This document shows, piece by piece, positions 59,082-64,000 of a stretch of 64,000 nucleotides of DNA. Source of the DNA: Anaerolineales bacterium UBA2181 (GTDB lineage Bacteria > Chloroflexota > Anaerolineae > Promineifilales > UBA4811); contig DCVT01000015.1 of the NCBI GenBank assembly GCA_002328075.1, forward strand, positions 1 through 64,000, read 5' to 3'. Positions within the stretch are counted from its first letter, which is position 1. Every line of letters starts with the position of its first letter. The position numbers and the translations under genes are program-made. A model generated the notes under the pieces. That model saw only the letters and a program-made list of their open reading frames with translations, was not told the origin of the DNA and did no database searches.

Positions 59082-59276
59082 ATGGATCTGGTTGGGTTTC
59101 TCAAGATCATGGAAATGGAAGAGCGTGGAGCGTACGCCAAGTATCATTGGGCGATGGAACAGACCGAGAGCCAGGATCTCAAGGCGATTTTCGCCCGCCT
59201 GCGCGATGAAGAGGCAGTGCACGCGGACTATTTAGAGTACGAACGTAAAAAGCTAGAAAAGGTCCTGGACCAGTAG
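59082..59276 (+). CDS. 64-residue ferritin-like half-domain protein
   Basis: A very small helical protein: MDLVGFLKIMEMEERGAYAK, then LKAIFARLRDEEAVHADYLE and a basic tail. It has one E...Y helix (Glu14, Tyr21) and one ExxH helix (Glu44, His47), which is half of a rubrerythrin/ferritin four-helix bundle; two chains could complete a di-iron site, as in encapsulated ferritin-like proteins. An AAGGAG site precedes the ATG. It sits between fhs and the HMA-like gene in the Wood-Ljungdahl unit, and might store iron or remove O2/peroxide for the oxygen-sensitive CODH/ACS. The function is inferred. Confidence 0.78.
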   Translation: MDLVGFLKIMEMEERGAYAKYHWAMEQTESQDLKAIFARLRDEEAVHADYLEYERKKLEKVLDQ

Positions 59277-59288
59277 TGAGGTTTCCGG

Positions 59289-59609
59289 ATGGAAAAGATC
59301 ATAATCAGTGTCCCCGCCATGTACGCGGACCATCATGTGCTGGTGGTCCGCGACATGCTGACCAAGATGGAGGGCGTGTCCGAGGTTTATGCCAGCTCGG
59401 CGTTCCAACAGGTCCTGGTGCATTACGACCCGGCGAAGGTGACGCCAGATGCGATACGGGAGCCGCTGGCAGCGGCCGGTTACACCCACGAGATGCAAGT
59501 GCCTGTGCAGGAAAAGCTGCCGGAGGAGGCCTGGAGACACGGGACGTTCCGAATGACCCGCACTTATCTGGCCGACCTGGCGATGTCTGGCGAATTCCGC
59601 AAGTATTAA
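59289..59609 (+). CDS. HMA-fold protein with the CxxC site replaced, upstream of cooS
   Basis: A 106-residue protein. Residues 1-66 fit the beta-alpha-beta-beta-alpha-beta heavy-metal-associated fold: EKIIISVPAMYADHHVLVVR, GVSEVYASSAFQQVLVHYDP, ITPDAI-like VTPDAIREPLAAAGY. The metal loop, normally GMxCxxC, reads AMYADHH: the first Cys is Ala13, the second is His16, with His15 adjacent. A 40-residue extension ends MSGEFRKY. A Met/His set could bind Ni2+ or Cu+, but a non-metal role is equally possible. It lies 12 bases after the ferritin-like gene and just before cooS, so a part in CODH nickel handling is an attractive hypothesis. Confidence 0.74.
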   Translation: MEKIIISVPAMYADHHVLVVRDMLTKMEGVSEVYASSAFQQVLVHYDPAKVTPDAIREPLAAAGYTHEMQVPVQEKLPEEAWRHGTFRMTRTYLADLAMSGEFRKY

Positions 59610-59631
59610 TCGCGTGCACCAGGAGGTCATG

Positions 59632-61626
59632 ATGGCAGATAAATCACAGGCTTTCCCCACCGTTGATCCCACGATCATTGAGTTGTTGACAATCACCGAG
59701 GAGGACAATATCTCCACGGCGTTCAGCCGGGCGGCGTCGATCAAACCATGTCCCATTGGCGCTGACGGCGCGTGCTGCAAAGTGTGCGGCATGGGCCCGT
59801 GCCGCCTGGTCGGCAAGACCACTCGCGGCGTCTGCGGCGCGACACTGGGCACGGTTGCGGCCCGGAATCTGGCTCGCATGATCGCCGCGGGCGGTTCAGC
59901 CCATTCCGATCACGGCCGGGACCTGGCGTTCACCCTCATTGCAGTGGGCAAGGGTGAAGCCAAGGGTTATGAGGTCAAGGACTCGGCCAAATTGCGAGAG
60001 GTCGCCGGGCACATGGGCATTCCAGCCGGAGGGAAAACCACCGGGCAGTTGGCTGTCGAGGTAGGCGAAATGGCCCTCCAGCAGTTTGGACAACAGTCTG
60101 GCGAACTGGTCTATGTGGGCCGCGCCACCACAAAGCGGCAGGAGACCTGGCGCAAGCTGGGCATCGTACCCCGCGGCATCGACCGAGAGATCGTCGAGAT
60201 CATGCATCGAACGCACACCGGCGTGGATATGGACTATGAGAACATCTTGGACCACGCTATGCGCATGGCGTTGGGCGATGGGTGGGGCGGCTCGATGTTG
60301 GCGACCGACATCAGCGATATCCTCTTTGGCACGCCTGCTCCGCTTCAGTCGATGGCCAACTTGGGCGTGCTCAAGGACGACGAGGTGAACATCATTGTTC
60401 ATGGACACGAACCGACGCTCTCGGAGATGATCGTCGTTGCTTCGCAAGACCCCGAGATGGTGGCGCTGGCCAAGGCGCAGGGGGCGAAAGGAATCAACCT
60501 GGCGGGGATCTGCTGCACGTCCAACGAGGTGCTCATGCGCCACGGCATTCCCCCGGCCGGCAACTATCTGAGCCAGGAGATGGCCATCGTGACCGGGGCG
60601 GTCGAAGCGATGGTGGTGGATGTTCAGTGCATCATGCAGGCGTTGGTAGAGCTGAGCGAGAGTTATCACACCAGCGTCATCACCACCTCACACAAGGCCA
60701 AGATTCGGGGTGCGGTTCACATTCCATTTGACGAACACGATGCCTTGATCTCGGCCAAGAACATCGTACGGCGGGCGATCGAAAACTATCCCAACCGCGG
60801 CAAAACGCTCAAGATCCCGTCGGATACCGGCCAACTGGTGGCGGGCTTCTCCCACGAGTACCTGAACTATATGCTGGGCGGCGAACTGCGTGGTTCTTTC
60901 CGGCCGCTCAATGACGCGATCATTCAGGGGCGCATCCGCGGTGCGGCCGGCGTCGTGGGCTGTAACAATGCCCAGGTCACCCATGACGACGCGACGCTCA
61001 ACATCATCCGCGAACTCATAGCCAACGATGTGCTGGTGGTCGTGACTGGATGTGCGGCACATGCGGCCGCCAAATACGGTTACCTTGCTCCCGAGATGAT
61101 GGAGAACGCCGGCAAAGGGCTCAAAGAGGTCTGCGAGGCGGTCGGTATCCCCCCGGTAGTGCATCTCGGGTCCTGCGTGGACAACAGCCGCATTCTAACG
61201 GTGCTCACGCAGATGTCAACCGAGGGAGGGCTGGGCCAGGATATTGATGACCTGCCGGCGGTCGGCATCTGCCCGGAATGGATGTCCGAAAAGGCGCTTT
61301 CCATAGGCACCTACTGCGTAGCCAGCGGCGCCTACGTGCTCTTTGGCGTTGGATCACCGGTGGAGGCCAGCGAAGAGGTCACCCAGTACATCAGCGCCGG
61401 CTGGGAGAGCAAGGTGGGCGGCAAGCTCGAGTTCTACAAGGACTGGCGCGACATTGTTGCCAAGAGCCTGGAACACATGGACAAAAAGCGCGCCGCGCTC
61501 AAACTGGCCGAATACGACGCCGGGCGGTACGGGGCCAGTGGCGACTGGCGCATGGTAGAACTGGAAAAGCTACCGCTGGAGGAAAAGATGAGCGCTCTCT
61601 ATGGGTTGCCGGTGGCAGCGCCATAG
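59632..61626 (+). CDS. cooS: Anaerobic Ni-Fe carbon-monoxide dehydrogenase catalytic subunit
   Basis: A 664-residue CODH (AcsA/CooS) that interconverts CO2 and CO. D- and B-cluster Cys are C40, C48, C49, C52, C57 and C68 in the segment PCPIGADGACCKVCGMGPC onward. The C-cluster ligands are recognisable: His in IIVHGHEPT, Cys in GICCTSNE, VDVQCIMQ, VVGCNNAQ, VTGCAAHA and GICPEWMSEKA; the catalytic Lys is in the last. The B-cluster loop C57-x10-C68 is three residues shorter than in the CooSII and AcsA proteins I know (x13). The ATG at 59632 follows AGGAGG with 5-base spacing. Followed by acsB, so it is the CODH half of CODH/ACS. Confidence 0.96.
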   Translation: MADKSQAFPTVDPTIIELLTITEEDNISTAFSRAASIKPCPIGADGACCKVCGMGPCRLVGKTTRGVCGATLGTVAARNLARMIAAGGSAHSDHGRDLAFTLIAVGKGEAKGYEVKDSAKLREVAGHMGIPAGGKTTGQLAVEVGEMALQQFGQQSGELVYVGRATTKRQETWRKLGIVPRGIDREIVEIMHRTHTGVDMDYENILDHAMRMALGDGWGGSMLATDISDILFGTPAPLQSMANLGVLKDDEVNIIVHGHEPTLSEMIVVASQDPEMVALAKAQGAKGINLAGICCTSNEVLMRHGIPPAGNYLSQEMAIVTGAVEAMVVDVQCIMQALVELSESYHTSVITTSHKAKIRGAVHIPFDEHDALISAKNIVRRAIENYPNRGKTLKIPSDTGQLVAGFSHEYLNYMLGGELRGSFRPLNDAIIQGRIRGAAGVVGCNNAQVTHDDATLNIIRELIANDVLVVVTGCAAHAAAKYGYLAPEMMENAGKGLKEVCEAVGIPPVVHLGSCVDNSRILTVLTQMSTEGGLGQDIDDLPAVGICPEWMSEKALSIGTYCVASGAYVLFGVGSPVEASEEVTQYISAGWESKVGGKLEFYKDWRDIVAKSLEHMDKKRAALKLAEYDAGRYGASGDWRMVELEKLPLEEKMSALYGLPVAAP

Positions 61627-61729
61627 GAGTGGTGGCCGGCAGGTTGCCCGTCCAGCATGCCCGGGCCCAGAGGCTTGAGGCAGGGAAACCGCTGGCAGGT
61701 AGCCTGTGCTGCATCATGAGGAAAAAACC

Positions 61730-63994
61730 ATGAGCAAATACATTGCAACTAGAGCTATTCGCGGTGCCACAGGCCTGGTGGGTGAGGCCGAGAGGATGCT
61801 GTCCCAGGCTATCGCGGACAAGGGGCCGGAGACACCGGTCCAGTTCCCCAATACGGCCTACTATTTGCCAACCATCCTGGGTCTCACGGGTCGGGAAGTC
61901 AGCACCCTGGGTGATCTGGTCCCGTTGATGGAGCGGGCCAGATCCCTGCTGCATCCGGTACCGGCCTCTCAGCTGTGGAAACCCTACCTGGGTGAGACGC
62001 TGGATGCAGGAGTGGGTACTCTGTTGGCCGCCGAGACGATTGAGGCTGTTCGGTTTGTCAACGGCGAACAGCCTGAGCGGTGGCCTGGATTTGAGATGGG
62101 CGGCGGCACGGATTACCCACATCTGAAAGACGGCCACCTCAACGGGCCCATTGACGACATCCAGCTCCGGAGCTGGGGCATCCAGTTGGTCGATGGGCGC
62201 ATGCCGGGCTTTGCCGCCATCGTGGGTTGTGCCAAATCCAACGAGGTGGCGGTTGAGCTCGTTCGCCAATTGCAGCAGAGGAACATCCTGATCTTCCTTT
62301 CGGGCAACGTCAACGGCCGGAGCATCATCCACCAGTTGCAGGAAGAAGGGGTGGAAATGGGATACGATACCTACATCGTCCCCTTTGGCACAGATACGAT
62401 CTCGGCCATCTATGCCCTCGGGTTCGCCACGCGCTCGGCGCTGACCTTTGGCGGCATGAAGGGTGGGATGCCGCGCGAGATCTTTTTGTACAACAAGTTC
62501 CGCGTCTTTGCGTTTGTTTTGGCGTTGGGCGAGGTGGACGACCTAAAATACGCTGCTGCAGCCGGGGCGATCAGTTACGGTTTCCCGGTCATCGCCGATA
62601 CAGTTATCCCCGAGATTCGTCCCTCCGGCGTTACGCAGTACGAACACGTGATCTCGATGCCCTTTGACGAAATCCAGGCAGAGAACGACCTGGAACGGGC
62701 CAAAAAGATGGTGCAAAAGGCCATCGAGGTCCGGGGCGTCAAGATCCGGGTCACTGAAGTGCCCATTCCCGTCCCCTATGGCTCGGCCTTTGAGGGCGAG
62801 GTTGTGCGCAAGAACGACATGCGCGTCGAGTTTGGCGGCAAGCACACGCGGGCATTCGAATATCTCTATATGGCGGACAGCGACCAAGTCGAGGACGGCA
62901 AGGTCAGCATCGTTGGTCCAACCTTTGCCGATCTTCCCGAGCAGGGTGCCATGGACATGGGCATCGTGATCAAGGTCGCTGGACGTAAGATGCAGACGGA
63001 CTTTGAGCCGGTGTTGGAGCGCCAGGTGCACTATTTCATCAACGGCGCCTCTGGCATTCAACACATCGGTCAGCGCGACATTGCCTGGATCCGCATCAGC
63101 AAGGCTGCGGCTGACAGGGGCTTCAACCTGGAGCACTTTGGCAAGATCCTCATCGCCCGCTTCCATGCGGACTTTGGCGCCATCGTGGACAAGGTGGAGG
63201 TAACCATCTACACCGATCCGGATAAGCTCAAGTTCTGGCTGGAAAAGGCTCGCACGGCATACGACTTTCGCAACCGCCGGCTGGCTGACCTGACCGATGA
63301 GGCCGTAACTGAGTTCTACTCCTGCACCCTTTGCCAATCCTTTGCGCCCAACCACGTGTGCGTGGTGACTCCACAGCGCCTGGGGTTGTGCGGCGCGTAC
63401 AACTGGCTGGACTGCAAGGCTAGTTTTCAGATCAACCCGACCGGTCCAAACCAGCCCATCAACAAGGGAACCACCATCGATCCGGTCAAGGGTTACTGGT
63501 CGGGCCCCATCGAGTTCACGCGCCAGGCAAGCCACGGTTTCGTCCAGGATGTTTCTCTCTATTCGATCATGGAAAACCCAATGACCGCCTGTGGCTGCTT
63601 TGAGTGCATCGTGATGCTCATTCCGGAAGCCAACGGCGTCATGGTTGTCTCGCGCGAGGATCCGAGCATGACCCCAGCTGGCATGACGTTCAGCACCCTG
63701 GCGGGCATGGCTGGTGGTGGTCTGCAGACCCCCGGTGTGATGGGTGTGGGCAAGTACTATCTGACCAGCCCCAAGTTCATTTCGGCCGATGGCGGATTCA
63801 AGCGGGTGGTTTGGATGTCCTCCATCCTGAAGCAAACCATGGCGGATGAGTTTGTGCAGGTGTTGGAGCGTGAAGAAGCGCCTGGCTTTCTCGATCAGGT
63901 CGCAGATGAGACCATCTGCACAGATGTCGACGGCCTGCTGACGCACATGACCGAGGTAGGGCATCCGGCGCTGGAAATGGATCCGATGTTCTAG
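61730..63994 (+). CDS. acsB: Acetyl-CoA synthase (CO-methylating), AcsB
   Basis: A 754-residue enzyme that joins CO, the methyl group of the corrinoid protein and CoA into acetyl-CoA. The A-cluster [4Fe-4S] ligands are C532, C535, C544 and C554 (SCTLCQSFAPNHVC, then GLCG), and the Ni site is C621-G622-C623 in TACGCFECI; the spacing equals that of Moorella AcsB. The CO-channel N-domain and middle domain are present (full length). Start ATG 61730 has a TGAGGA site. The stop is six bases before the window end, so any acsC/acsD/metF or cooC lies outside it. Confidence 0.96.
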   Translation: MSKYIATRAIRGATGLVGEAERMLSQAIADKGPETPVQFPNTAYYLPTILGLTGREVSTLGDLVPLMERARSLLHPVPASQLWKPYLGETLDAGVGTLLAAETIEAVRFVNGEQPERWPGFEMGGGTDYPHLKDGHLNGPIDDIQLRSWGIQLVDGRMPGFAAIVGCAKSNEVAVELVRQLQQRNILIFLSGNVNGRSIIHQLQEEGVEMGYDTYIVPFGTDTISAIYALGFATRSALTFGGMKGGMPREIFLYNKFRVFAFVLALGEVDDLKYAAAAGAISYGFPVIADTVIPEIRPSGVTQYEHVISMPFDEIQAENDLERAKKMVQKAIEVRGVKIRVTEVPIPVPYGSAFEGEVVRKNDMRVEFGGKHTRAFEYLYMADSDQVEDGKVSIVGPTFADLPEQGAMDMGIVIKVAGRKMQTDFEPVLERQVHYFINGASGIQHIGQRDIAWIRISKAAADRGFNLEHFGKILIARFHADFGAIVDKVEVTIYTDPDKLKFWLEKARTAYDFRNRRLADLTDEAVTEFYSCTLCQSFAPNHVCVVTPQRLGLCGAYNWLDCKASFQINPTGPNQPINKGTTIDPVKGYWSGPIEFTRQASHGFVQDVSLYSIMENPMTACGCFECIVMLIPEANGVMVVSREDPSMTPAGMTFSTLAGMAGGGLQTPGVMGVGKYYLTSPKFISADGGFKRVVWMSSILKQTMADEFVQVLEREEAPGFLDQVADETICTDVDGLLTHMTEVGHPALEMDPMF

Positions 63995-64000
63995 TCGCGG

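Noticed and set aside
58248..59222. 324-codon minus frame across the fhs end and the ferritin-like gene
   Set aside because: It is antisense to a certain gene and shows no motif.
62543..63964. 473-codon open frame antisense to acsB
   Set aside because: It mirrors acsB codons; the composition is typical of a shadow frame and acsB is certain.

Overview
The window is GC-rich, gene-dense bacterial DNA that most resembles a Chloroflexota (Anaerolineae-like) anaerobe. This assignment is inference from content. The signs are an L,D-transpeptidase with a Chloroflexi-style TPR segment (about residues 25-98: ALR.EP..AELWIWLAG..., then ALALDPGNPRARAGL) ahead of its membrane helix, secreted proteins ending in an aromatic/Leu-Pro-Leu-type tail, DUF11 repeats, a UPF0182 protein, and a Wood-Ljungdahl carbonyl branch of bacterial type (fhs, cooS/acsA, acsB). 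I found no rRNA, tRNA or CRISPR array.

Layout. 1-0.5 kb: a frameshifted IS607-type serine recombinase cut by the window edge. 0.8-13.2 kb: an RNB-domain exoribonuclease (-), then on + a secreted clan-A glycosidase overlapping a secreted PGRP-type amidase, efp, a UPF0182 membrane protein, a Cys-rich small protein, a HAD phosphatase, a DinB protein and a transaldolase-like aldolase. 13.6-21.0 kb (-): the conserved Asp23/YloU - YloV(FakA) - DegV(FakB) - recG - coaD series with a coiled-coil protein and an AIM24-family protein, divergent from rpmB. 21.4-24.7 kb (-): rlmN, a membrane-anchored peptidase-MA protein and a NagD-like HAD phosphatase. 24.8-30 kb (+): three glycan or envelope membrane genes (GT2, PMT-like GT-C, YfhO-like). 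30-31.3 kb (-): a membrane-anchored amidohydrolase homologue that has lost its metal ligands.

31.4-40.9 kb (+): an envelope-biogenesis series (amidase_3, L,D-transpeptidase, glutaredoxin-like protein, membrane-bound Mrr-like nuclease, AhpD-like protein, dual-specificity phosphatase, PfkB kinase, CDP-alcohol phosphatidyltransferase, lgt, ABC exporter). The phosphatase, kinase and phosphatidyltransferase together could be a phosphatidylinositol-type salvage route. 40.9-45 kb (-): a small protein, a cyclic-nucleotide-binding protein, gyrB, a polytopic membrane protein, and the scar of a deleted ABC transporter operon (ATPase start joined to permease end). 45.1-51.8 kb (+): a sugar ABC importer (two permeases and a binding lipoprotein, no ATPase) and a 1159-residue secreted multidomain protein. 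52-53.2 kb (-): rpoD.

53.5-64 kb (+): a DegS/NarL-type two-component pair, then a protein fusing a degenerate receiver to a DUF166 domain, then fhs, a 64-residue ferritin-like half domain, an HMA-fold protein lacking its CxxC, cooS/acsA and acsB. The last part makes formyl-THF and reduces CO2 to acetyl-CoA. The receiver-DUF166 fusion and the two small proteins between fhs and cooS are the best candidates for an undescribed regulatory or metallocluster-assembly system. Sigma-70-like promoters with 16-17 bp spacers precede many transcription units.
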